A DNA stretch of 64,000 nt from Flavobacteriaceae bacterium (GTDB taxonomy: Bacteria > Bacteroidota > Bacteroidia > Flavobacteriales > Flavobacteriaceae), in assembly GCA_029238215.1 (NCBI GenBank), contig JAQWGN010000001.1, positions 48,411-112,410 on the forward strand. Direction: 5' to 3'. Under the pieces are notes generated by a model, which was not told where the DNA came from, did no database searches, and saw nothing but the letters and a program-made list of their open reading frames with translations. The first letter of the stretch is position 1, and each line of letters begins with the position of its first letter. Shown piece after piece: positions 32,270 through 42,254 of the stretch. The position numbers and the translations under genes are program-made.

Positions 32270-33970
32270 TTATGATTTTTTAGCATTGCGTTTACGGAAC
32301 CATACAAGTCCTTGCCATAATGCAATAAACCCAGCAAAGTACCAACGGTAAGACACCGGTTCTCCGGGGCCTCCTACGGTTGTGAAAACTCGATCCCAAC
32401 GAAAACGCCAGTTTCGAAGACCATCCATGAATCCATCAATACTCATCCATATAAATACCGGTTTGCCCACAATGTGATCTTGTGGAACAAATCCCCAATA
32501 CCTACTATCCTCCGAGCGGTGACGGTTATCACCCATCATCCAATAATAATCTTGTTTAAAGGTATAGGATGTTGTTACTATACCATTTATATGAATCTCA
32601 TCATCTAGAATAGTTAGGGTATTGTGCTCGTAATCCTGAATAATTTTTTTATACAACGGTAGGCTTTTTCCTGTTAGCGCAACTGTAACTCCTTTTTTTG
32701 GCAAAAGAAGTGGGCCAAACTGGTCTATATTCCAGTTGTAGCGTACGTTGTTCGGAAAGAACTGTTCGTTAGGTGATCTAGTAGAATTAATACTTCTTTT
32801 TAAGCTGTCCAACGAAAATGTTTTTGTTAGCGCTTCAGCTTCTTTAAGGGTTAAAAACAAGGTTTTTTGACGATCAAGCAATTCTTTTGCTTGAATCCGT
32901 TGACTGCGAACAAGTTTGATAGGAATTCCGCTTGCTTTTGTTCTAAAAATATAATTAGGGCCTTCCTTTTGATAAGAACCAACTAAATGAGGCTGGATAG
33001 CGATGTACATGGCTTCTGTCAAGTTGCTAATACTATATTTTCGGATTAAGTCCTTATACCCAAGCTCTATAAGTTTACGAGAAGAAATTCCTTTGCTATT
33101 GTAGGCAGTATATGCATATATCGGTTTTGCACGGTTAGGCATTTTTGATACTTTCCCATTAATATGGATGATTCCATCTACAATTGAAAGTGTGTCACCA
33201 GGAAGTGCAACGCAACGTTTTACGTAATTTGATTTTTTATCTATGGGTTTGTCTACGCGCGCCTCTTTTTTAAAGAACTGCCTTACGGTATCTGCAGGCC
33301 AGCTAAAGACCACAATATCATTGCGTTTGATGTCTTGTATTTTCGGCAATCGGGCATAGGGGAGTTGTGGTTTTTTTAAATAGGAACGGACCCTAAGAAG
33401 GGGGATGGTATCGTGAACCATAGGAAAACTAACGGCAGTTTGCGGAGTTCTAGCACCATAATGAAACTTACTTACAAGAAGAAAATCACCAACCAATAAG
33501 CTTCTTTCTAACGAGCCTGTTGGGATAATATAGGGTTGCATAAAATATGTATGCACTAAAGTTGCAATGACTACAGCAAAAATAGTTGATCCGATAAATT
33601 GTCCAAAACTTGTTTTTGCACGTAATGATCTGTTTGGATGATAGCTGACTTCAGTGGCATAGTTCAAGTAGAACCCATAAAACCCAATACTAGCCCAGGC
33701 AAGAAAAGAATCTAAGAATGAATTACGGCCAAAACTTCGTGCGGTTTCTACCCAAACCACAGGGAGCATAAGTAAATTTATAACAGGTGTATAAAGCAAA
33801 ATAATCCACCACCGTGGTCGCTTAATAATACGTAATAAAATGATGGTATTATAAAAAGGGACTAAGGCTAACCAAGGTGAAAAGCCCGCTTTTTTATAGA
33901 GCTTCCAAAGCTTAACAAATAAGTAAACTTGGCATATAACAATAAAAAGAAGCCATTGTGAAAAGGTCAT
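32270..33970 (-). CDS. lepB: Signal peptidase I (large Bacteroidota form)
   Basis: YIIPTGSLERSLLVGDFLLV (Ser), NYVKRCVALPGDTL (Lys), YWMMGDNRHRSEDSRYWG; long insertion between conserved boxes. Confidence 0.93.
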   Translation of the reverse strand: MTFSQWLLFIVICQVYLFVKLWKLYKKAGFSPWLALVPFYNTIILLRIIKRPRWWIILLYTPVINLLMLPVVWVETARSFGRNSFLDSFLAWASIGFYGFYLNYATEVSYHPNRSLRAKTSFGQFIGSTIFAVVIATLVHTYFMQPYIIPTGSLERSLLVGDFLLVSKFHYGARTPQTAVSFPMVHDTIPLLRVRSYLKKPQLPYARLPKIQDIKRNDIVVFSWPADTVRQFFKKEARVDKPIDKKSNYVKRCVALPGDTLSIVDGIIHINGKVSKMPNRAKPIYAYTAYNSKGISSRKLIELGYKDLIRKYSISNLTEAMYIAIQPHLVGSYQKEGPNYIFRTKASGIPIKLVRSQRIQAKELLDRQKTLFLTLKEAEALTKTFSLDSLKRSINSTRSPNEQFFPNNVRYNWNIDQFGPLLLPKKGVTVALTGKSLPLYKKIIQDYEHNTLTILDDEIHINGIVTTSYTFKQDYYWMMGDNRHRSEDSRYWGFVPQDHIVGKPVFIWMSIDGFMDGLRNWRFRWDRVFTTVGGPGEPVSYRWYFAGFIALWQGLVWFRKRNAKKS

Positions 33971-33982
33971 AGAACTTAAAGA

Positions 33983-34687
33983 TTAGGTTATAGATAATAC
34001 ATCACGCATTGTAAAAATACCATTTTTTCCAGCAATCCATTCTGCAGCGACTACGGCGCCAAGAGCAAACCCATCTCGGTTATGCGCAATGTGTTCGATA
34101 CTTATTTTATCTGTTTCCGAATGATAAGTTACCGTATGTGTTCCAGGGACATTGGGTTCGCGTATTGCTGATATGGAAAGATCGTTTTTAGAGGCTTCCT
34201 CTTCAAGTTTCCAGTTGTTGAAGCTACTGTGTGGTAAAATGCCTTCTGCCAACGTAATTGCAGTTCCACTTGGAGCATCCAATTTTTCGGTATGATGAAT
34301 TTCCTCTATAGCAGGAGAATATTGCGGGTAATTCCCCATCATTTTGCTAAGTCGCTGATTAAGTTCAAAAAATAAATTTACGCCAAGACTAAAGTTAGAC
34401 GCGTATAAAAACGCACCCTTTTTTTCTTCACATAATACTTCAATAGCTTCACGGCTTTCAAGCCAGCCTGTAGTTCCGCATACTACTGGGATCCCTTGAT
34501 TTAGAGCATTGCTAATATTTGCAACAGCAGCTTCAGGAATACTAAAATTAATTGCAACATCAGCCGCTTTAATGGATTCGTTAGGATTGTCTTTGTCAAT
34601 TCTCGCAACGACTTGATGCCCTCGTGCTATTGCAATGGCTTCAATGGCTTTTCCCATTCTTCCGTATCCTAGTAAGGCTAATTTCAT
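33983..34687 (-). CDS. dapB: 4-hydroxy-tetrahydrodipicolinate reductase
   Basis: MKLALLGYGRMGKAIE; EIHHTEKLDAPSGTAITLAE; HNRDGFALGAVVAAEW. Confidence 0.96.
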   Translation of the reverse strand: MKLALLGYGRMGKAIEAIAIARGHQVVARIDKDNPNESIKAADVAINFSIPEAAVANISNALNQGIPVVCGTTGWLESREAIEVLCEEKKGAFLYASNFSLGVNLFFELNQRLSKMMGNYPQYSPAIEEIHHTEKLDAPSGTAITLAEGILPHSSFNNWKLEEEASKNDLSISAIREPNVPGTHTVTYHSETDKISIEHIAHNRDGFALGAVVAAEWIAGKNGIFTMRDVLSIT

Positions 34688-34743
34688 TGTTTTAGTGTTT
34701 TTACAAGCGTTTGTTTGTTCGTTCTTTTTTGAATTATTAAAGC

Positions 34744-35289
34744 TTAAAATGACAAAGCTACACGCATTCCCGCTACAGGAGAACCATCTAATGGTTCATA
34801 GTCTATATAAGGTTTAAAGCTCAAATCAGTATCTACGTTATATTGTTTTAAATGTGCATCTATATTGGCGTCCAAAATATTCAAAAAATAAAAACCAATA
34901 ATAAAAAGCATGGATCTGTCTCTATTCCTTTTATAAAAATCTTGCCCATCTACCAGTCTGTCGGTATTGCTGATTGTATTCTGAAATTCATCATCATTAT
35001 ACCCAGCAAGGCGTCTTTTGTAAGCATTTCGATATCTCAAATAGTTTGTATGATTTTGATCATAAGCATAAACAGAAGTTCCAATGGCTCCATAAACCAA
35101 GGGAAGCTTCCAGTAACGTTTGTTGTATACTTGTCCTAGACCTGGAAAAACAGCAGAAAAAAAAGCTGCTTTTGCAGGGCGAAGCGGGTCTTCATTTTCA
35201 CTTTTTCTAATATCATCAGCAACAATCTTTTGAGCAGATGATAATCCAATGCAACCCATTAGCATCATGATGCAGGCCCAATGTTTCAC
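34744..35289 (-). CDS. DUF5683-family protein
   Basis: RPAKAAFFSAVFPGLGQVYNKRYWKLPLVYGAIG, typical next to parAB in Flavobacteriia. Confidence 0.85.
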   Translation of the reverse strand: MKHWACIMMLMGCIGLSSAQKIVADDIRKSENEDPLRPAKAAFFSAVFPGLGQVYNKRYWKLPLVYGAIGTSVYAYDQNHTNYLRYRNAYKRRLAGYNDDEFQNTISNTDRLVDGQDFYKRNRDRSMLFIIGFYFLNILDANIDAHLKQYNVDTDLSFKPYIDYEPLDGSPVAGMRVALSF

Positions 35290-36140
35290 GAATTGAGTTT
35301 TTTGCGAATGGTGTTAAATTCCTTTTCGGAGCCAAAGGGTATGATGATTTTTCCTCCGCCATTTTTATCTAAGCTGGTATGAACTGAAGCTCCAAAAAAA
35401 TCACTTAATGTATCAATGTGTTTTGCTGTAAAGTCTGATGTTGCATTGGCAGGCGTAGTTGCTTTTGGCTTAACAGCCTGCTCGGTAGCACGCACGGACA
35501 TTCCATTAGCAACAACTTTTTTATACAACGCTAGTTGCTCTTTCGAGTTTTCAAGAGCAAGAAGTGCTCTTCCATGGCCCATACTAATAAATCCATCTCG
35601 AATTCCAGATTGTATAATAGGGTCTAGCTTAAGCAAACGTAAATAATTGGTTACTGTAGATCGTTTTTTACCAACACGTTTACTCATTTCGTCTTGAGTA
35701 AGTGCAACTTCATTGATTAGGCGGTCGTAACTGAGGGCAATTTCAATAGGATCTAAATCATCACGTTGGATGTTTTCTACTAAGGCCATTTCTAGAGACT
35801 CTTGGTCGTTTGCAACACGGATAAACGCAGGAATTGTTTCAAGATCCAAATATTGTGAAGCTCTATAACGACGTTCACCAGAAACCAATTGAAAGCTATT
35901 GGGGGCTAATTTTCTTACGGTAATGGGTTGGATTACTCCCAATTCAGCAATAGAAGCGGCAAGTTCTGAAAGTGTTTCTGGATTAAACTGCGTTCTGGGT
36001 TGAAACGGATTTGTCTCAATTTGGTTTAAGGGCACTTCCAATACGCGACCTGCAACACCCCCTTTTTCGAGGTTTTCTTCTGTTGGAAGAAGTGCTGAAA
36101 GACCACGCCCCATAGCTTGACGTTTTTTTGCTTTTGCCAT
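35286..36140 (-). CDS. parB: ParB/RepB/Spo0J-family partition protein
   Basis: RQAMGRGLSALLPTEEN, NPFQPRTQFN, LVSGERRYRAS, VENIQRDDLDPIEIA. ATG 36140 preferred. Confidence 0.95.
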   Translation of the reverse strand: MAKAKKRQAMGRGLSALLPTEENLEKGGVAGRVLEVPLNQIETNPFQPRTQFNPETLSELAASIAELGVIQPITVRKLAPNSFQLVSGERRYRASQYLDLETIPAFIRVANDQESLEMALVENIQRDDLDPIEIALSYDRLINEVALTQDEMSKRVGKKRSTVTNYLRLLKLDPIIQSGIRDGFISMGHGRALLALENSKEQLALYKKVVANGMSVRATEQAVKPKATTPANATSDFTAKHIDTLSDFFGASVHTSLDKNGGGKIIIPFGSEKEFNTIRKKLNS

Positions 36141-36141
36141 A

Positions 36142-36906
36142 TTACTTGTTTTTGTTGATGAGCTCTTGCGCAAGTTTTAAATAGTTTGAAGCGCCTTTAC
36201 TAGAGGCATCGTAATCGATGATGCTCTCACCGTAACTAGGTGCTTCGCCCAGTTTTATGTTTCGTTGAATAATAGTATTAAATACCATGGTGTTAAAATG
36301 TTTTTTAACTTCTTCTACAACTTGATTCGATAAGCGTAAGCGTGAATCGTACATGGTTAACAACATGCCTTCAATCCCTAGATTACTGTTGTGTATTTTT
36401 TGAACACTTTTAATGGTGTTTAACAACTTCCCAAGTCCTTCAAGTGCAAAATATTCGCATTGTATGGGGATAATTACAGTATCAGCTGCTGTAAGCGCAT
36501 TTAACGTGATTAGTCCAAGCGAAGGCGCGCAGTCAATTAAAATGAAATCGTAATCATCTTTGATGGGTGCAATGGCTTTGCGCAACATGAGCTCTCTGTT
36601 GGGTTTATCAACTAGCTCTATTTCAATGGCGACTAAATCAATATGGGCCGGCAATAAATCAAGGTTTGGCGAGGATGTTTTGACAATTACATCTTTGGCA
36701 ATTGCTGTGTGTTCAAGTACTTGATAGGAACCAAATTCAACACTGTCTACATCAATTCCAAGACCAGAAGTAGCATTGGCTTGTGGATCGGCATCAATAA
36801 GCAATACTTTTTTTTCGAGTACCCCCAGTGATGCAGCTAGATTCACTGAAGTAGTTGTCTTTCCAACACCACCTTTTTGATTCGCTACGGCAATAATTTT
36901 ACCCAT
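36142..36906 (-). CDS. parA: ParA-family ATPase
   Basis: MGKIIAVANQKGGVGKTTTSVNLAASL; LLIDADPQANATSG; FILIDCAPSLGLITLNAL. Confidence 0.97.
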   Translation of the reverse strand: MGKIIAVANQKGGVGKTTTSVNLAASLGVLEKKVLLIDADPQANATSGLGIDVDSVEFGSYQVLEHTAIAKDVIVKTSSPNLDLLPAHIDLVAIEIELVDKPNRELMLRKAIAPIKDDYDFILIDCAPSLGLITLNALTAADTVIIPIQCEYFALEGLGKLLNTIKSVQKIHNSNLGIEGMLLTMYDSRLRLSNQVVEEVKKHFNTMVFNTIIQRNIKLGEAPSYGESIIDYDASSKGASNYLKLAQELINKNK

Positions 36907-36967
36907 TGTTATTACTTAAACGTAAAAATACTATTTATCTGCGTTTTCGAAATCAATTTATTGATAA

Positions 36968-37843
36968 CTATTTTTTTCTTCGAATAGCAAGTTCCAACAT
37001 ATCCCACATGGTTTTGGAAACCTTTTCTAAATTATTGAATTGTCCAGCGCCTTTAAGCCATTCTCCACCATCTAAAGTGATTACTTCTCCATTTAGGTAC
37101 GATCCAAAATCAGAAACCATATACGCTACAAGGTTTGCAAGTTCTTGGTGCTCGCCCACACGCCCAATAGGAATACGTTTTTTAGGGTCAAATTTTTTCT
37201 TAATTGGAGCGGGAAGTAGCCTGTCCCATGCTCCTTTGGTAGGAAATGGACCGGGTGCAACGGCATTAAAGCGCATCCCGTATTTTGCCCACTCAACAGC
37301 CAACGACCGAGTCATGGCTAGCACTCCTGCTTTGGCACAAGCAGAAGGAACCACATATCCAGAACCCGTAAAGGCGTAGGTGGTTACAATGTTTAGCACA
37401 TTCGTATTTGTCTGTTTGGTTTTTATCCAGTGTTTTCCAAAAGTGAGCGTGCAGTTTTTCGTCCCTTTCAACACAATATCTAAAATGGTGTCAAAAGCAT
37501 TAGAAGACAAACGTTCTGTGGGAGCAATAAAGTTTCCGGCTGCATTATTTACAAGAATGTCAACGGGTCCCAGTGTATTGATTACCTGTTGGTGCATAGA
37601 TTCCACCTCTTCGATGTTCCGAACATCACAAGCCACAGGGAAGCATTGCCCACCAGTTTCTTCCTCTAGGGCTTTGGCTGTATCTTCTAGCTTCTCCAAT
37701 TTTCTTGAAGTAATAGCCACTTTTGCACCAAGTTGTAAAAAATAACGTGTCATGGACATGCCAAGGCCGCTTCCTCCTCCAGTGACTACGATGACTTTTC
37801 CTAAAAGTGCATCATCACGTAACATTTGCTCTGCGTATTTCAT
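36968..37843 (-). CDS. SDR-family oxidoreductase (2,4-dienoyl-CoA reductase-like)
   Basis: KVIVVTGGGSGLGMSMTRYFLQLGAKVAITSRK; NNAAGNFIAPTE; AVAPGPFPTKGAWDRL. Confidence 0.9.
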   Translation of the reverse strand: MKYAEQMLRDDALLGKVIVVTGGGSGLGMSMTRYFLQLGAKVAITSRKLEKLEDTAKALEEETGGQCFPVACDVRNIEEVESMHQQVINTLGPVDILVNNAAGNFIAPTERLSSNAFDTILDIVLKGTKNCTLTFGKHWIKTKQTNTNVLNIVTTYAFTGSGYVVPSACAKAGVLAMTRSLAVEWAKYGMRFNAVAPGPFPTKGAWDRLLPAPIKKKFDPKKRIPIGRVGEHQELANLVAYMVSDFGSYLNGEVITLDGGEWLKGAGQFNNLEKVSKTMWDMLELAIRRKK

Positions 37844-37848
37844 ATGAG

Positions 37849-38160
37849 TTAATTTATACTATCTGCATACTCTATAAGGTATACATCTTCATTTTTGCGT
37901 TTCATTAAATAGCGCTCACGGGCATAGCGTTCCATTGCTATAGAGTCGCTTAGTTGTATGAGCGTTTTTTTATCCTTCTCAATATCCTTTTCCAAGGATA
38001 TTTTTTGACGTTCTAGTTCAGATAATTTTTTCTCTAAACTTAGATAAATCATCAATGAGTTTGTATCCAAAAAGACCATCCAAATTACAAAGAATATACC
38101 AATTAAGGCGTATACGTTTGTAGCTAGTTTAAACCAAGGGTTTTCACGTATTTTTTTCAT
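37849..38160 (-). CDS. FtsB/DivIC-family septum formation initiator
   Basis: Single TM followed by coiled coil; ERYARERYLMKRKNEDVYLIE. Confidence 0.85.
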   Translation of the reverse strand: MKKIRENPWFKLATNVYALIGIFFVIWMVFLDTNSLMIYLSLEKKLSELERQKISLEKDIEKDKKTLIQLSDSIAMERYARERYLMKRKNEDVYLIEYADSIN

Positions 38161-38792
38161 GTGTCTATCTTTTTTAGCCAGCCGTCTAATTGTGAAGTAG
38201 CATCAACGAGTTCTTCATTGTTAGTTACAATTAGATCTGCGCGACCTTTGTTAGGTTCAATAAACTGTTTGTGCATGGCATGCAGTGTTGTTTTAAAGCG
38301 TGTTTCAACTTCTTCAACAGTTCTCCCTCTTAGCCGCAGGTCTCGTTCTGTTCTTCGTTGAACTCGTGATTCTTGACGCGCATCAACATACACAGTATAA
38401 TCGAATAAAGAATAAAGGGGGAGGTGTGAAAAAACTAAAATCCCTTCTATTAAAATATATTTTTTAGGAGTACAAACCACATGTTTTTCTTCCCTTAAAT
38501 GTTGCGCAAAAGAATACACAGGACGCGCTATGGATTGCCCTTGCTTTAATTGGTTTAGGTGCACAGTTAGTAGGTCAAAGTCTAAGGCATCGGGATGGTC
38601 AAAATTTAAAGTACAGCGTTCTTCAAAAGTAAGTTCTGGCAAGTACTTGTAATAGTGGTCTTGTTCGATGACAAGCGTATTTTCCCTTCCCAGTGTATTG
38701 GCAGCGTGCGCAACTAGTGTTGATTTCCCAGCTCCTGTACCTCCACAAAATCCTATGACCACCATTATAGTTTTTGTAAAGATAACGTACAA
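38157..38792 (-). CDS. udk: Uridine kinase
   Basis: VIGFCGGTGAGKSTLVAH; EQDHYYKYLPELTFEERCTLNFDHPDALDFDLL. Confidence 0.92.
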   Translation of the reverse strand: MYVIFTKTIMVVIGFCGGTGAGKSTLVAHAANTLGRENTLVIEQDHYYKYLPELTFEERCTLNFDHPDALDFDLLTVHLNQLKQGQSIARPVYSFAQHLREEKHVVCTPKKYILIEGILVFSHLPLYSLFDYTVYVDARQESRVQRRTERDLRLRGRTVEEVETRFKTTLHAMHKQFIEPNKGRADLIVTNNEELVDATSQLDGWLKKIDT

Positions 38793-38850
38793 TTAACAAA
38801 TATATCTTCGATAAAAAAAGCAAGAATAAGAGGCGGCACGAATCAGTACC

Positions 38851-39798
38851 TTATCTAGATCCAAAACAGTGGTTAAGGATATCAAATGCTGTTTCGGCCA
38901 TGAAATTTTTTTTATTGTCTAGTAATGGATTGATTTCTGTAAACTCTGCACAAACTACCTTATTGGTGTTTAAAAACCCTGTGATTAGGACTTTTGCTTC
39001 TTTTGGGTCAAAGCCAAATGGAACAGGAGTACCTGTGCCATAAGAGACATGGTCGCAATCTAAGCTATCAACATCAAAGCTTAAGTAGATGGCATCGCAA
39101 TCCGATAAAGTTGCAACGGCTTCTGCAATGCAAGATTGTATTCCTCTAAACCGAACTTCTTCCACGCTGTAGTTTTTAATGTTGTTTTTTTTCATCAGCA
39201 CTTCTTCAGCTTCCTCAGTATCTCGAACCCCAAAATATATAAGGTCTTGGGGTAATAACTTAGGTTGTTTGGTTTCAATATTTTTTAATGCTTCCCAAGA
39301 ATTTAGCGTTTCTTCATCGGGATGGTTTGATTTCAGTTCTAAATTATCCTCATGTAAGGCTGCAGCCAAAGGCATACCGTGTACATTCCCAGAAGGGGAG
39401 GTGTAGGGTGTGTGTAGGTCGGCATGTGCATCAATCCAAACAACACCTAACCTAGTTTTTGGAAACACCGCCTTTACCCCAGAAATGCTCCCTAGTGCTG
39501 AGGAATGATCACCCGAAAGAATTAGAGGGAACTCATTCTTTACGATCGATTCTTTTACAGCTTGTGACACTCTATTGCATTGCTCTACAACAAAATTGAT
39601 TCGTTTTGCAAACGAATTCCGAACCATGTTGTAAATACTTTCATTGTGAGTTTTCACGTCAACAAATGATGTGCGATTAAAAAAATCATTTTTAGCATTA
39701 ATCGCAGCAATTTCCATCGCATCTATACCCATGTCTGCACCACGAGTTCCAGCCCCAATATCCGAACGGTTTTTAATAATCCTAATTGTTTTTTTCAT
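38851..39798 (-). CDS. Arginase-family protein
   Basis: SGDHSSALGSISG; WIDAHADLHTPYTSPSGNVHGMPLAAAL; LSFDVDSLDCDHVSYGTGTPVP. Confidence 0.9.
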   Translation of the reverse strand: MKKTIRIIKNRSDIGAGTRGADMGIDAMEIAAINAKNDFFNRTSFVDVKTHNESIYNMVRNSFAKRINFVVEQCNRVSQAVKESIVKNEFPLILSGDHSSALGSISGVKAVFPKTRLGVVWIDAHADLHTPYTSPSGNVHGMPLAAALHEDNLELKSNHPDEETLNSWEALKNIETKQPKLLPQDLIYFGVRDTEEAEEVLMKKNNIKNYSVEEVRFRGIQSCIAEAVATLSDCDAIYLSFDVDSLDCDHVSYGTGTPVPFGFDPKEAKVLITGFLNTNKVVCAEFTEINPLLDNKKNFMAETAFDILNHCFGSR

Positions 39799-40343
39799 CC
39801 AAGGGTTTTAACAAGTTAACTCTCTAAGTTATGGGATTAGAAATAAATTTAAGGAAAATAAAATAATTACAAACTAGTGTTATCTAGTAAGGTAAATATC
39901 GGCGGATAGTTTTTTAAAATCAAGTTACCGTGATTACGTAATTTACTTATTTTAAATCAGTTATAATCATAATTTAATCTGAAAATTAATTATTAAATAG
40001 CTGTAATTAAGACCCTTATTCATGTTTTATTTATTCAAAAATTAACAACCAATAAATAAGTTAATTGCTATAAATTTTAGCTTGAACAAATCAATAGAAT
40101 AACACGAGTTGTAGTATTTTTTTTTGTTAACTTAGCATTAAACAAACCCCAAATTTGTCTTTTACATGAAACGCCTACTGCATATTCTATACGGATATTA
40201 CCTGCCTATATTTTATTGGTTTTATAATACAGTTGTACACACGAATCTTACCAGAAATTCGAGGTATCGTACATTTTCAAGTTTAGAAGTCTCATTGGGT
40301 TTTAGGAATTATAATTTAAAAACTACACAACCCCAAATCAAAC

Positions 40344-40808
40344 ATGAATGTATTTAAAACACCAATAATTACCATTTTAACTGTCTTAGTCGTTTTCGGA
40401 ACATTGTTTACATCGTGTGACAATGATGATGTTGAATTACGAGGACCCACATTAGCAGGAACATGGGTGAAAATTTCGGTAAGAAATGAACTATTTACAA
40501 ACGGTGCGTTAACCAGTTTCAATACCGAATATATTGAGAAACTAGACACAACCACTTTTATATTTAAAGACGATAAAACTTTTTTGGAGTCAAATACGCT
40601 TGACTCAATGGAGACAACTGTGGATTCTGGTTCCTATACAATAGATGGGAATAAAATAAGTGCCGTTTATGATGGAAATCCAGAGGCACAAGAATTTGAC
40701 TTTGTTTTTAGCGGTAATTTATTATCCGTAATATTTACAAATGCGTACACTGAAGAAAATGGCGATCAAATCAAACATGTAATTACAGCAATTTATAGGA
40801 GACAGTAA
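40344..40808 (+). CDS. Lipocalin-like lipoprotein, hypothetical
   Basis: Lipobox LFTSCDNDD; LAGTWVKIS...FIFKDDKTFLES...GSYTIDGNKIS pattern typical of Bacteroidota lipocalin-like lipoproteins. Confidence 0.7.
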   Translation: MNVFKTPIITILTVLVVFGTLFTSCDNDDVELRGPTLAGTWVKISVRNELFTNGALTSFNTEYIEKLDTTTFIFKDDKTFLESNTLDSMETTVDSGSYTIDGNKISAVYDGNPEAQEFDFVFSGNLLSVIFTNAYTEENGDQIKHVITAIYRRQ

Positions 40809-40877
40809 TGCTCTTTTACTCAAATTGGATGGTTACTGAAAGGTCTTGTTTATTGAAGGGGTTTAGTTGAGAAATTG

Positions 40878-40951
40878 TCGGGATGACAGGATTTGAACCT
40901 GCGACCCCACGCACCCCATGCGTGTGCGCTACCAGGCTGCGCCACATCCCG
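40878..40951 (-). tRNA. tRNA-Pro (GGG)
   Basis: Folded by eye: acceptor CGGGATG/CATCCCG, D-stem GCGC/GCGC, anticodon arm CACGC-ATGGGGT-GCGTG, T-arm GCAGG-TTCAAAT-CCTGT; CCA not encoded. Confidence 0.93.
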
Positions 40952-41070
40952 TTGGTTAAAAACCAGATGGCTTATTAAAGGAAATACAGCATATATTACT
41001 GCATTTTTACCAATTTTTGTAGAACATCTCGGCAAGGCCAAGCGAACCCAATTGGTTCCAAGTTACTTAG

Positions 41071-41145
41071 TCGGGGTGGCAGGATTCGAACCTGCGACCT
41101 CCTGCTCCCAAAGCAGGCGCGATGACCGGGCTACGCTACACCCCG
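41071..41145 (-). tRNA. tRNA-Pro (TGG)
   Basis: Acceptor CGGGGTG/CACCCCG, anticodon arm CCTGC-TTTGGGA-GCAGG, T-arm GCAGG-TTCGAAT-CCTGC. Confidence 0.94.
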
Positions 41146-41157
41146 TTAAAAGGAATG

Positions 41158-41187
41158 CAAATATAGAATATAAACTAAGCCTGACAA
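41158..41187 (-). promoter_or_regulatory. Consensus Bacteroidota promoter for the tRNA-Pro pair
   Basis: On the minus strand: TTG-N19-TATATTTG (tttgtcaggcttagtttatattctatatttg), about 12 nt before the tRNA. Confidence 0.75.
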
Positions 41188-41267
41188 ACATATTTTTTTA
41201 TCATTTCGTTCTATATTTTGATAATAACTTTTAATAGCCCACTTGCCCACATAAAACCTTAAACCGT

Positions 41268-41275
41268 TACTTTTG
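41268..41275 (+). promoter_or_regulatory. -7 element TACTTTTG for trxB (TTG at 41243-41245)
   Basis: TAnnTTTG match with TTG 22 nt upstream, 20 nt before the trxB ATG. Confidence 0.55.
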
Positions 41276-41294
41276 AAAAGTAAATTAATAATCT

Positions 41295-42245
41295 ATGAGC
41301 AATCAGCCTGAACACATTAAAACCCTTATCATTGGATCAGGACCCGCAGGGTATACAGCAGCCATATACGCTGCCCGTGCCGACTTAAAACCAGTGGTAT
41401 ATACTGGCTTAGAACCTGGGGGACAACTTACTACAACCACAGAAGTAGATAACTTCCCAGGCTACCCTGAAGGCATAGACGGCCCTACCATGATGGTTCA
41501 ATTACAACAACAGGCCGAGCGCTTTGGTACAGACGTGCGTATTGGCATGGCAACAGCGGTTGATTTTGCAACAGAAAAAGGTGGTTTACACCGCGTTACG
41601 ATTGATAGCGAGAAAGAAGTCCTTGCAGAAACTATCATTATTTCAACAGGTGCTACTGCCAAATATTTGGGATTACCAAGTGAACAGCGTTTGCGTGGCG
41701 GTGGTGTCTCAGCATGTGCGGTATGTGACGGATTCTTTTATAAAGGTCAAGATGTAGCCATAGTTGGTGGTGGTGATACTGCCGCAGAAGAGGCTACCTA
41801 TCTAGCCAATATCTGTTCTAAAGTAACTATGTTGGTTCGAAAAGATCAAATGCGAGCATCAAAAGCCATGCAGCATCGAGTTACATCTACACCAAATATT
41901 GATTTGAGATATAACACACAAATCGATGAGGTTTTAGGCGATCAAGTCGTTGAGGGCTTACGTATGGTGAACAACCAAACAGGTGTGAAGGAAGAAATAA
42001 AAATAACAGGGCTGTTTATTGCTATTGGACATAAACCCAATACGGATATATTTAAAGGACAACTTGAAATGGACGATGCGGGTTATTTGATAACTGAAGG
42101 AAAATCTACGAAGACGAACGTGCCAGGTGTTTTTGCTTCGGGAGATGTTCAAGATAAGGAATACCGCCAAGCAGTAACTGCTGCAGGTACAGGCTGTATG
42201 GCAGCACTTGATGCAGAACGTTATTTGGCAACAATCGAAGCTTAA
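41295..42245 (+). CDS. trxB: Thioredoxin-disulfide reductase
   Basis: IIGSGPAGYTAAIYAARADL; CAVCDGFFYKGQDVAIVGGGDTAAEEA; redox CxxC. Confidence 0.97.
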   Translation: MSNQPEHIKTLIIGSGPAGYTAAIYAARADLKPVVYTGLEPGGQLTTTTEVDNFPGYPEGIDGPTMMVQLQQQAERFGTDVRIGMATAVDFATEKGGLHRVTIDSEKEVLAETIIISTGATAKYLGLPSEQRLRGGGVSACAVCDGFFYKGQDVAIVGGGDTAAEEATYLANICSKVTMLVRKDQMRASKAMQHRVTSTPNIDLRYNTQIDEVLGDQVVEGLRMVNNQTGVKEEIKITGLFIAIGHKPNTDIFKGQLEMDDAGYLITEGKSTKTNVPGVFASGDVQDKEYRQAVTAAGTGCMAALDAERYLATIEA

Positions 42246-42254
42246 TTTTTTGAA

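Noticed and set aside
35283-35292. TGTTTCACG, resembling half of the parS consensus (TGTTTCACGTGAAACA), near parB
   Set aside because: Only the left half matches; the right half (AATTGAG) does not fit TGAAACA, and it lies at the DUF5683 start codon. Not a credible parS site.
40166-40357. 63-aa ORF MKRLLHILYGYYLPIFYW...
   Set aside because: Low-complexity AT-rich region, overlaps the following lipoprotein start, no recognisable domain.
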